Of a stretch of 64,000 bases of DNA, positions 26,287 through 33,568 are shown piece by piece. Position numbers and translations under genes: made by a program. Under the pieces are notes generated by a model. The model worked only from the letters and a program-made list of their open reading frames with translations, searched no databases and was not told the origin of the DNA. Every line of letters starts with the position of its first letter. Within the stretch, counting starts at the first letter, position 1. Origin of the DNA: Neorhizobium vignae (GTDB lineage Bacteria; Pseudomonadota; Alphaproteobacteria; Rhizobiales; Rhizobiaceae); contig NZ_JNNU01000003.1 in the NCBI RefSeq assembly GCF_000732195.1, positions 372,001-436,000 on the forward strand, in the 5' to 3' direction.

Positions 26287-26308
26287 CGGGCGCCTTGGCG
26301 CCCGTTTT
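26287..26308 (+). terminator. Intrinsic terminator of iclR
   Basis: CGGGCGCC-TT-GGCGCCCG forms an 8-bp stem with a two-base loop, followed by TTTT. It lies 38 bp after the iclR stop and before the M28 peptidase promoter, making that gene a separate transcription unit. Confidence 0.75.
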
Positions 26309-26381
26309 CGTCGGTGCGATTTCTAGCCCTTCGAAGCCGCTTGCGGGGTCCCCAAACCTCTGTTAGCGTTTTCATGTTTTT

Positions 26382-26398
26382 ATGAAACATCGTTTCAT
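26382..26398. promoter_or_regulatory. Candidate IclR-family operator before M28 peptidase gene
   Basis: ATGAAAC-ATC-GTTTCAT has perfect 7-bp arms around a 3-nt centre. It repeats the motif at 25348-25366 and sits 30 bp upstream of the M28 peptidase ATG, overlapping where a core promoter would be. This position would suit repression. Confidence 0.75.
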
Positions 26399-26427
26399 CA
26401 GATAAAACAAATTGGGGAGTATCGGAT

Positions 26428-28149
26428 ATGAACGAGATCGAATCCGCCGTTCTGGGAGCGGTGACGCTGGATGAACCCTGGGCTCTGGTGGAGAGCTTTG
26501 CGACCTACAAGCGCGAGCATCCGACCGATGTGAACCGCGCCATGGACGAGGTCGCGGCCCGGCTCGCCAAGCACGATGTCGAGGTCAAGATGCACGAGGC
26601 AGACCTGTTTCTCAGCCTTCCGGGCCTTGCCCATGTCGAAGCCGGGGGCAAAACCTTCCGCGCCAAGCCGCCGTCCTATTCGCTGGATGCATCGAAGGGC
26701 GTGAAGGGCGAGATCGTTTATATCGCCAGCCTCCAGCCGAAAGCGATCTCGACCATGTTCGAGAAAACCGTCGATGGCACCGGCGAACTCGCCGCCCGGG
26801 TCCGCGGCAAGGTGGTTCTCTCGGAAGGGTTCGCCAATCCGGGCCTCGTTTCGCAGTTCACCGAGCTCGGCGCAGTCGGCGTCATCGCCATCAATCCCGG
26901 CGTCGACATCCACTGGGGCACCTGCACCACCGTCTGGGGCACGCCCGATCTCGACGACCTGCCACGCAAGCCGTCGATCCCGGCCGTTGCCGTCAATCGC
27001 GAAAGCGGCGATGCGCTGATCGAGCTTGCCAAGACCGGTGCTGAAGTCACCATCTTCGCGGATATGGAAGAAGGCTGGTTCAAGTCGAAGCTGCCGGAAG
27101 TCTTCATCAAGGGCACCGAGGAACCCGACAAATACGTCTTCCTGCACGGCCATCTCGACAGCTGGGATGTCGGCGTCGGCGACAATGCGACCGGTGATGC
27201 GACGCTGCTCGAAATCGCCCGCGTTCTCTGGGCCAACCGCGACAAGTTGAAACGCTCGATCCGCATCTGCTGGTGGCCCGGCCACTCGACTGGTCGTTAT
27301 GCCGGCTCCACCTGGTTCTCCGACAATTTTGCGCTCGACCTCGACGAAAACTGCGTCGCCTCGGTCAACTGCGACAGCCCCGGCTGCCGCTGGGCAACCG
27401 AATTCATCAACCTCTGCATGATGACCGAAACGGAAGCTTTCCTCTCCGACGTCATCGAGGAAGTGGCCGGCAAGAAAGCCGAAGCCGAACGCCCGCACCG
27501 CGCCGGCGACTATTCCTTCAACAATATCGGTCTTTCAAGCTACCTGATGCTGTCCTCGACCATGACGGAACGGGACCGCGAGGAAAAGGGCTACTACACG
27601 GTCGGCGGCTGCGGCGCCAACATCGCCTGGCACACCGAAAACGACACGCTCGAGATCGCCGACAAGGACATCATGTTGCGCGACATCAAGGTCTATCTGC
27701 TCGCCGTGCTGCGCAATGCCAATGCAAAAATCCTGCCCTTCGACTGGCGCGCGACGGCACGAGAGTTCCTCCACACGGTCGACACCTACCAGAAGAAGGC
27801 CGGCAACCGCTTCGACCTTTCGCCGAGCCGCAAGGCGGTCGAGTCCTTGGCCGAAGCACTTGCCGCATTCTACGCCGGGATCGACAGCGGCAATATCGAG
27901 CCGAAGGCCGCCAACCATGTAATCCAGAGGCTCGCCCGCATCCTGGTGCCGCTCAACTACACCCGCGAGCAGCGCTTCCGCCACGACCCGGCCCTGCCGA
28001 TCCCGGAACTGCCGGCCATCTCGACGGCCGCCGATCTCGACAAGCTCGGCCCTGAAAAGCTCGGTTTCGCCAGAACCCAGCTCGTGCGCGGCCAGAACCG
28101 CGTAATCTCGGCGTTGCGTCAGGCCGAACAGCTGGTTCGCGCTGCCTGA
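26428..28149 (+). CDS. M28-family metallopeptidase with PA-like insertion
   Basis: This is a 573-residue protein. A protease-associated (PA)-like domain occupies about 70-230 (VRGKVVLSEGFANPGLVSQFTELGAVGVIAI). The M28 zinc peptidase core follows: FLHGHLDSWDVGVGDNATGDAT (His242, Asp244 and the bridging Asp), then a region where Glu ligands would be expected, and EADRPHRAGDYSFNNIG-like late motifs with a final His in WHTENDTLEI. I see no signal peptide, so it is probably cytosolic and works on imported peptides. An IclR-type operator precedes it, and it should be coregulated with the importer. Confidence 0.85.
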   Translation: MNEIESAVLGAVTLDEPWALVESFATYKREHPTDVNRAMDEVAARLAKHDVEVKMHEADLFLSLPGLAHVEAGGKTFRAKPPSYSLDASKGVKGEIVYIASLQPKAISTMFEKTVDGTGELAARVRGKVVLSEGFANPGLVSQFTELGAVGVIAINPGVDIHWGTCTTVWGTPDLDDLPRKPSIPAVAVNRESGDALIELAKTGAEVTIFADMEEGWFKSKLPEVFIKGTEEPDKYVFLHGHLDSWDVGVGDNATGDATLLEIARVLWANRDKLKRSIRICWWPGHSTGRYAGSTWFSDNFALDLDENCVASVNCDSPGCRWATEFINLCMMTETEAFLSDVIEEVAGKKAEAERPHRAGDYSFNNIGLSSYLMLSSTMTERDREEKGYYTVGGCGANIAWHTENDTLEIADKDIMLRDIKVYLLAVLRNANAKILPFDWRATAREFLHTVDTYQKKAGNRFDLSPSRKAVESLAEALAAFYAGIDSGNIEPKAANHVIQRLARILVPLNYTREQRFRHDPALPIPELPAISTAADLDKLGPEKLGFARTQLVRGQNRVISALRQAEQLVRAA

Positions 28150-28167
28150 TTGTCAAAACCTGGACAG

Positions 28168-28200
28168 GCCCGCGCCGGGAGACTGGCGCGGGCTTTTTTT
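28168..28200 (+). terminator. Intrinsic terminator after M28 peptidase gene
   Basis: GCCCGCGCC and GGCGCGGGC form a 9-bp GC-rich stem with an 8-nt loop, followed by seven T residues. It lies 18 bp after the stop codon and isolates the scavenging block from the next region. From here to 28483 I see no gene. Confidence 0.9.
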
Positions 28201-28483
28201 CTCACGGCTTCACGTCGACGCCCGGGTATCTGTCATTCTCTCCTCATGGCCGTGCCCAAAATACCCTGGCGGATTTAGCCTGACATCACCTGCCAGCGAG
28301 ATCGGCAGGTGATTTCCGAGGAAACAGACGTGTTTCAGGACCGCGAGCCCTTTTGGCCATAACGACGTGGCCGCCGCAGATAGTGTCCAGATTATTCGCA
28401 AAGTTCGACGTCTCGGGTCAGCGCAGTGATTCCCGAGCGAGAAATGCGAGATACCGCTTCGGCCCAACTCGTTGCCCCCCGAC

Positions 28484-28512
28484 TTTAACGCTGTTTTGAC
28501 GCTGCTTTGACA
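28484..28512 (+). promoter_or_regulatory. Triple 11-bp-spaced direct repeat, SARP-type operator (site A)
   Basis: Heptamers TTTAACG, TTTGACG and TTTGACA start at 28484, 28495 and 28506, exactly 11 bp apart, so all lie on one face of the helix. Tandem heptamers at 11-bp steps are the known binding pattern of SARP and other OmpR-fold activators. The site is 44 bp upstream of the probable start of the SARP-like regulator gene, suggesting autoregulation. Sites B (33386) and C (37221) have the same spacing. Confidence 0.75.
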
Positions 28513-28555
28513 GCGGCGCGCTAGGGCAGGTTTGCGGTTTCCAAGGATGCTTTTT

Positions 28556-30508
28556 ATGCTTCAATTCGTCGATGGCCACAACGCTGACATGCGCTGCCGA
28601 ATCCCAGGCGCGCCTGTCGCGCTCTTGTCAAGGGCCACTTTTGTGTCAGACTGTCTGCTGGACGGGCAGCCCAGGTTCGATGAGATGATCGAGAGGGGCA
28701 CAATACGAGTTGGGCCAATGGATCGCATGGATGCAAAACATGCAGTGTTCCGGATGTACCTGCTTGGCCCGTTCAGTCTCGTTGACAGCAAGGGGAAATC
28801 TGCCACACCCCGGTCCCAGAAGGCCCAGGCAATTCTTGCGATGCTTGCTCTCTCTGCGCGGGGATCTCGCTCGCGGGTTTGGCTGAGAGACAAATTGTGG
28901 AGCGACCGGTCCGAGGATCAGGCGGCTGCCAGCCTAAGGCAGGCCCTGCTGGATATTCACAAAGCCCTGGGTTCGTCCCGCGATCTCATCATCGCCGATA
29001 AGAACACCGTGTGGCTGGACATGGACCGCATCGCGCTCGACACCGATGAGATGCTCCGCAGCGAGCGCGTGGTCGATCAGATCACCGACGAGCTGCTCGA
29101 AGGCATGGATATCCGCGATCCTGAATTCGAGGACTGGCTGACGGTCGAGAGACAGAACTGGTACCGACGCATCGAAGAAGGGCGCGTCGACGATGTGTTC
29201 GAACCTCGGCAGCAACCTCGCCGCGACGTCAGCACGCTATCGGCGCTCCTGCCTTTGACAGGCCTGCCTGACCAGCGCCCGACCAATATTCCCTCGGCAG
29301 CTGTGGGTGGTGATCCGGATAAGCCGCCGTCGCCGGACAATATTCAGTGGACCATCGCTCTCCAGCCGCCGATTGTCATCGGCGCCGGAGATGGGGGGCA
29401 GATCGCCGCATTGCAGTTTCAAAACCTGCTCGCCAAGGCGATCTTCGACGGATTGGGCCTCGGCATTACCGATCTTTCCTTCGATCCGCACCTTGGACAA
29501 CCAGATCGAAAGATGGGCCTTCCACTGTGCCTTCAACTGCGGCTGACCTTCGACGGCAGTCAGGTGCTGGTGGAACTGGCGATCAAGCATCTGCTCGACA
29601 ACCGGATCATGTGGCTTGGCAGCCGTATGATCGGGCGCACCCAGATGGAGCGGTCCGAATACGGGATCGCCGCGGCTCTGATCAGCCAGGCAATCGACCA
29701 GTTGTCGCTGTTTCAGGAGATGAGCGCCGGCGACGGTCGGCTGACCCGCGATGGTCTTTTCATCGATGCGGTCAATGCGATCTTCCGGCTTTCGAGAGGG
29801 GATCTCGAAAAAGCGGAAAAGCGGCTGCAGGAGCAGGTTCAATATCAGCCGCGAGCGTCTGCCTTCGCCTGGCTGTCCTTCATCCGCACATTCCAGGTCG
29901 GCCAGCGCTTTAGCGCGCTGGATGCGCATCTGATCGAAGAGGCCCAGGCCTATGCGCGAAAGGCTCTTGAACTCGATCCGAATAATTCCGTCTCCCTGGC
30001 GCTGGTCGGACATGTCCACTCTTTCCTGTTCCGGGAGTACGATTACGCCGCCGGTCTGTTCGAAAAGTCGATCCGTTTGAACCCGGCCTTGCCGCTGGGG
30101 TGGGATCTCTATGCCATGTTGCACTGCTATGCGGGGCAGCCGGAAAAGGCCAGTGCAATGGCGCGGTGGGTTCAGGAACTCGGCGTCTACAGCCCTCATA
30201 AATATTACTTCGATACGACGAAATGCATCAGCGCCGGGCTGGCGGGAGACCACGTGGCGGCAATAGCGGCAGGCGAGGATGCCCTGCATTCCCGGCCGAA
30301 CTTCAATAGCCTGTTGCGCTATCTCGCTTCCAGCCACGCTCACACGGGCAATTTGGAGGCCGCACGGCAATATGTGGAACGGCTTGATAAGGTTGAGAAC
30401 GGGTTTTCCATAACGTCGTTTCGCGGCACGGGTTATCCGTTGCTCAGTACGGGCGGTGGAAAGCTGTTGCTCGACGGCCTGATCAAGGCCGGCGCCAGAA
30501 TTCGCTAA
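28556..30508 (+). CDS. SARP-like transcriptional regulator (winged helix, BTAD-like and TPR regions)
   Basis: This is a 650-residue protein from the ATG at 28556, which has AAGGA 8 nt upstream; ATGs at 28718 and 28727 nearer the conserved domain lack a ribosome site. An OmpR/SARP-type winged helix spans about 67-137 (MYLLGPFSLVDSKGKS, LRDKLWSDRSEDQAAASLRQALLDIHKAL). A bacterial-activator-like helical part follows (EDWLTVERQNWYRR). After a proline-rich linker, the C-terminal half contains TPR-like repeats (AQAYARKALELDPNNSVSLALVGH, AGLFEKSIRLNPALPLGWDLY). SARP-type proteins activate secondary-metabolite or secretion loci. The 11-bp-period repeats at 28484, 33386 and 37221 fit its expected operator, so it probably drives this whole region. 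Confidence 0.82.
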   Translation: MLQFVDGHNADMRCRIPGAPVALLSRATFVSDCLLDGQPRFDEMIERGTIRVGPMDRMDAKHAVFRMYLLGPFSLVDSKGKSATPRSQKAQAILAMLALSARGSRSRVWLRDKLWSDRSEDQAAASLRQALLDIHKALGSSRDLIIADKNTVWLDMDRIALDTDEMLRSERVVDQITDELLEGMDIRDPEFEDWLTVERQNWYRRIEEGRVDDVFEPRQQPRRDVSTLSALLPLTGLPDQRPTNIPSAAVGGDPDKPPSPDNIQWTIALQPPIVIGAGDGGQIAALQFQNLLAKAIFDGLGLGITDLSFDPHLGQPDRKMGLPLCLQLRLTFDGSQVLVELAIKHLLDNRIMWLGSRMIGRTQMERSEYGIAAALISQAIDQLSLFQEMSAGDGRLTRDGLFIDAVNAIFRLSRGDLEKAEKRLQEQVQYQPRASAFAWLSFIRTFQVGQRFSALDAHLIEEAQAYARKALELDPNNSVSLALVGHVHSFLFREYDYAAGLFEKSIRLNPALPLGWDLYAMLHCYAGQPEKASAMARWVQELGVYSPHKYYFDTTKCISAGLAGDHVAAIAAGEDALHSRPNFNSLLRYLASSHAHTGNLEAARQYVERLDKVENGFSITSFRGTGYPLLSTGGGKLLLDGLIKAGARIR

Positions 30509-30547
30509 GGCAACGTTCACGATGATCTCATTTGGGGAGGCTGGGGC

Positions 30548-31570
30548 ATGGTAGGGGAAGCAAATTTGGGTCTGCAATCAAAGATTGTGCATTTTTTGAA
30601 TTCTTATAGATTTAGAGTTGAGCCTGATACGGTTCTCCCTTGCGAACCGAGGCCTGTCGAGGTGATTCCGGAGGTGGTGGAGCCGCCTCCCTCCGTTCCA
30701 CCTGCGCCTGCCCCTTTGTCCGAGGAAGGCCTATCCATAGACGAGCCTCCTTTGATGATGGCGACAATGGCAGCTGCCTCGGTCCTCAACAAGGGCGTTG
30801 CAAACAAGTCTGTGCTCAACAAGGCCACGCTGAACAAGAACAAGAATAAAAACAAAAATAAGAATAAGAACAAAAACAAGTCGACGATGGACGGCGCGAG
30901 TCTCGGCGTATCGCAGCTCATTCCGGCGTTCGAATTGCGCCGATTGCACCAGCAGCCATCGCGCAACGCGTTCACGGCCGCGCGCCGCTTTACGTGGGAA
31001 ATGCTCGACATCTCGCCACCACCCGGACCGGACTATACCCGACTGGAAGCGGCGGTGCTGCTTTCCATGCAGCGGCGCGATCGTGAGCGGGCGAGGCGAT
31101 TGCCTGATATCCAGGCCGAGGCGACCATTTCCGTGTCGGAATTTACCCGCGCCTTGTATATCGAGGACATTGGCGGATACGAACAGACCGAGGGCTTGTT
31201 TCAGGCGATTTTGACCGCCTGCGAATATGTCGGGCTTCTCTACAAGAGCCAGTTCAACAGGCTTCGGCCGAACCAGTTCGAATCCCTGTTGCGACCGCTC
31301 CTGCCCGTGCCGGTCCACGAATCCTATCCCAGCAACCATGCCTTCCAGTGCTTTTCGATCGTATTCGCTTTTTCGACGATCCTGCCCGAACATCCGGCAA
31401 CGGACGAACTCGCCCGTATCGCGCAGAACGTCGCTGAAAATCGCGAATGGGCAGGCCTGCATTATCCGAGCGATACGCAAGCTGGCCGGGACCTGGCACG
31501 GCGTTTCGCTCCGTACCTCCATGACGCGTTCGGGCCGCTTTTCCAGGCGGTCCACGACGAATGGGTTTGA
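30548..31570 (+). CDS. Vanadium haloperoxidase/PAP2-fold protein with proline-rich and (Asn-Lys)n N-terminus
   Basis: This is a 340-residue protein. The C-terminal half keeps the three motifs of the vanadate/phosphate-binding PAP2-haloperoxidase fold: KX6RP starting at Lys233 (KSQFNRLRP), PSNH ending at His264 (canonical PSGH), and NRX5HX3D with Arg299, His305 and Asp309 (canonical SRX5HX3D). The active site therefore looks intact. There is no signal peptide or membrane-helix set, so a soluble haloperoxidase or acid phosphatase is likelier than a membrane lipid phosphatase. The first 115 residues are unusual: a proline/glutamate-rich stretch, then xLNK-type repeats ending in eight Asn-Lys pairs (96-111). 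It follows the SARP-like gene by 39 bp and precedes the subtilase by 33 bp. Confidence 0.8.
   Translation: MVGEANLGLQSKIVHFLNSYRFRVEPDTVLPCEPRPVEVIPEVVEPPPSVPPAPAPLSEEGLSIDEPPLMMATMAAASVLNKGVANKSVLNKATLNKNKNKNKNKNKNKNKSTMDGASLGVSQLIPAFELRRLHQQPSRNAFTAARRFTWEMLDISPPPGPDYTRLEAAVLLSMQRRDRERARRLPDIQAEATISVSEFTRALYIEDIGGYEQTEGLFQAILTACEYVGLLYKSQFNRLRPNQFESLLRPLLPVPVHESYPSNHAFQCFSIVFAFSTILPEHPATDELARIAQNVAENREWAGLHYPSDTQAGRDLARRFAPYLHDAFGPLFQAVHDEWV
30833..30880 (+). repeat. In-frame (AAY AAR)8 repeat encoding eight Asn-Lys pairs
   Basis: Forty-eight bases consist only of AAC/AAT and AAG/AAA codons, giving eight consecutive Asn-Lys pairs. It follows looser five-residue repeats carrying NK (VLNKG, VANKS, VLNKA, TLNK). 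Codon choice varies between units, so this is not a recent perfect slippage product, yet the six-base unit could still expand or contract in frame. It is far more AT-rich than its surroundings. Confidence 0.95.
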
Positions 31571-31603
31571 GGCCGATTTTATTCTTTGAGGAGAACGAAA
31601 ATC

Positions 31604-33301
31604 ATGACGTCCGCCGACATGGAAGCGCCGCAAGCCGCACCGATGAACTACTACTATCTCTGGCATCTGACGGCATTGGGCGTCATCGACGCCGACTACG
31701 GTTCGCCGCCGATCGTGCCGCCATCCCAGAACGAGACTGCGGCGCGTCCCGTCCCTGACCCGGAGATCGCGGGAAGTGTCTGGGATACCATTAAGGCTGC
31801 CGGTTCTATCCATCCCGCCCGCGTGGCGCTGATCGATGTCGGGATAGCGCCCGATCATCCGAATTTGGCGACCCGGCTTGACCGTGAAGCCTCGATCGAC
31901 CTTACGAGCCATCGCTACGGTTCGCGCGTCGCCGAAATCCTCGATGGGACCACATCCTTCGACCGTGAAGAAAAGCAGGCGTTCTTCGCGGGGCTTGATA
32001 TCGCGCCGTTGGGAAATCTCGGCCTATCCAACGATGATCGGGAATATCTCGACGACATTGTCGCGGAATACGCGGCTTCACAGGGCGTCGTCCGACGGCT
32101 GTTCCACCCGGAGTCGCTTTTTGCATCCCATGGCACGTGCTGTGCCGGCCTGATTGCCGGCGAACCGGCCGTGGCGACCCAGGACGGAGGTCCCTCGGCT
32201 CTCCCCGAGGGCGCATTCTATGGTGAGGACGGCACGCCTTGCCCGAGCTCCAATCGCAACGTTCTTCCCTATTTCGGTGTCGATCCCTTCTCCCGGGTGA
32301 TCTCGATCAGGACGTCTTTCGAGGATGATGTCCTGCAGTTCATCGCCGCATTTCTCTACGCCTATCATCAGCGCGTCGATGTAATCGTCCTGCCACGCGG
32401 CTTGCCGGACCCGAAGCGCAGCCGGGTCATTCCGAAGAACGAATTGAAGGCCGATCTCGAACGCTGGAAAAACCAAATCGCCGCCGATCTGTTCGCCCGT
32501 ATTTCGTTGGCGGAGCAGGGGGGCGCCGAGCTGGAGCCAAAAGCCCCGCAAAAGGGATCAAACCCCGATAGGGCGTGGCATATCCTCAAACAGCTCATCG
32601 TCGCCATCAGCCATCATATTCCAATCGTTTGTGCCGCGGGAAACAGCGGCGAAAGCCAGCTGATCTATCCGGCCAACCTCGCTGCCGATGACAACGGGAT
32701 AATTGCTGTCGGAGCGGTCACGGTCGAGGGTTACCGCTCGGGATACAGCAATTACGGAGAGGGGCTCACGGTCGTCTCGCCATCCGATGACGGCGAAGTC
32801 TTCAATCGTCATCAGTTGCGCGTCGACCGCCTGTCTCCTTTCGCCGCGCAACATGACCATGAGGCATTCGGGCTGCGGGAATATAGATATTCTCACTTCT
32901 CACTGCTGACGACAGACCTTCCCGGCGCATTCGGTTACGACCGGGGGGCGGATCCATGGTCGTCCATGGTGCCGTCCGCAGCCAATCCCGGCATTGGGGG
33001 AGGTTACTACACCACGTTCGGCGGCACGTCGGGCGCCTCCGCACAGGTGGGCGGCATATGCGCGTTGATCCAGCGGGCACATAAGACTCGGAACGGTGGC
33101 GATGCACGGCTCTCCGGCCCTTCGGTCAAGTCAATCCTCCAGTCCACCGCCCGGCTGGATGCGATGGTAGCGCCTGGAATACGCGCACTGACCGCCGACT
33201 GCATGAATGCGGATGGCGAAGACGCTCTCGATATGAGCTATTTCTTCGGGTTCGGCCTGCCCGATGTCCCGGCAGCTATCGCCGCCGTATTGTCTCCGTG
33301 A
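31604..33301 (+). CDS. Cytoplasmic subtilisin-like serine protease (S8 family)
   Basis: This is a 565-residue S8 protease with an intact triad: Asp78 in RVALIDVGI, His176 in SHGTCCAGLIAG and Ser476 in FGGTSGASAQVGG, plus the oxyanion Asn347 in AAGNSGE. There is no signal peptide or obvious propeptide, so it should act in the cytoplasm, like processing proteases of peptide-modification clusters such as cyanobactin PatA/PatG. Two inserts (about 95-165 and 405-455) are longer than in secreted subtilisins. The ATG at 31604 follows GAGGAG. It sits after the haloperoxidase-like gene and is followed 30 bp later by a strong terminator. Confidence 0.9.
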   Translation: MTSADMEAPQAAPMNYYYLWHLTALGVIDADYGSPPIVPPSQNETAARPVPDPEIAGSVWDTIKAAGSIHPARVALIDVGIAPDHPNLATRLDREASIDLTSHRYGSRVAEILDGTTSFDREEKQAFFAGLDIAPLGNLGLSNDDREYLDDIVAEYAASQGVVRRLFHPESLFASHGTCCAGLIAGEPAVATQDGGPSALPEGAFYGEDGTPCPSSNRNVLPYFGVDPFSRVISIRTSFEDDVLQFIAAFLYAYHQRVDVIVLPRGLPDPKRSRVIPKNELKADLERWKNQIAADLFARISLAEQGGAELEPKAPQKGSNPDRAWHILKQLIVAISHHIPIVCAAGNSGESQLIYPANLAADDNGIIAVGAVTVEGYRSGYSNYGEGLTVVSPSDDGEVFNRHQLRVDRLSPFAAQHDHEAFGLREYRYSHFSLLTTDLPGAFGYDRGADPWSSMVPSAANPGIGGGYYTTFGGTSGASAQVGGICALIQRAHKTRNGGDARLSGPSVKSILQSTARLDAMVAPGIRALTADCMNADGEDALDMSYFFGFGLPDVPAAIAAVLSP

Positions 33302-33331
33302 GCCGATCTTCGGCGAGGATCACCAGGATTG

Positions 33332-33359
33332 AAGCCCCCTCAAAAAAGGGGGCTTTTTT
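33332..33359 (+). terminator. Intrinsic terminator after subtilase gene
   Basis: AAGCCCCCT and AGGGGGCTT form a 9-bp stem with a 6-nt loop, and the stem runs into TTTTTT. It closes the SARP-haloperoxidase-subtilase unit. The next unit begins with the direct-repeat site at 33386. Confidence 0.92.
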
Positions 33360-33385
33360 GTTGCAAAGCTTCCTTTTCACGGAAG

Positions 33386-33414
33386 TTTAACGCGGTGCTG
33401 GCGTGCCGATGACG
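33386..33414 (+). promoter_or_regulatory. Triple 11-bp-spaced direct repeat, SARP-type operator (site B)
   Basis: Heptamers TTTAACG, GCTGGCG and GATGACG start at 33386, 33397 and 33408, exactly 11 bp apart. They share the core T(A/G)(A/G)CG with sites A and C. The flank ACGGAAG just upstream is nearly identical to that of site C. It lies between a terminator and the 33569 gene, leaving a leader of about 150 nt. It should drive the three-gene operon 33569-36704. Confidence 0.75.
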
Positions 33415-33568
33415 GGTCCACAAGAAGCTCCTCTCAACGGAAGACTAGACGAGATCGTGGTTTCAAGCCGGAGGGCCGTCGGTACGGCCGGTCTGGCGGC
33501 AACTAATCTTCCCTGAAGTGGCGCACCTCATGACGAGGTTCGAAGCGTCCGGGTGAGGAGAGCTTAAG

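Noticed and set aside
30833-30880. Possible CRISPR or satellite repeat
   Set aside because: The repeat is a six-base coding repeat kept in frame inside a protein, with no spacers.
30548-31570. Idea that the NK-repeat protein is a multi-cyclophane RiPP precursor
   Set aside because: Cyclophane precursors carry aromatic residues in the repeats and a radical SAM partner; the NK repeats have no aromatics and no radical SAM gene is in the window.
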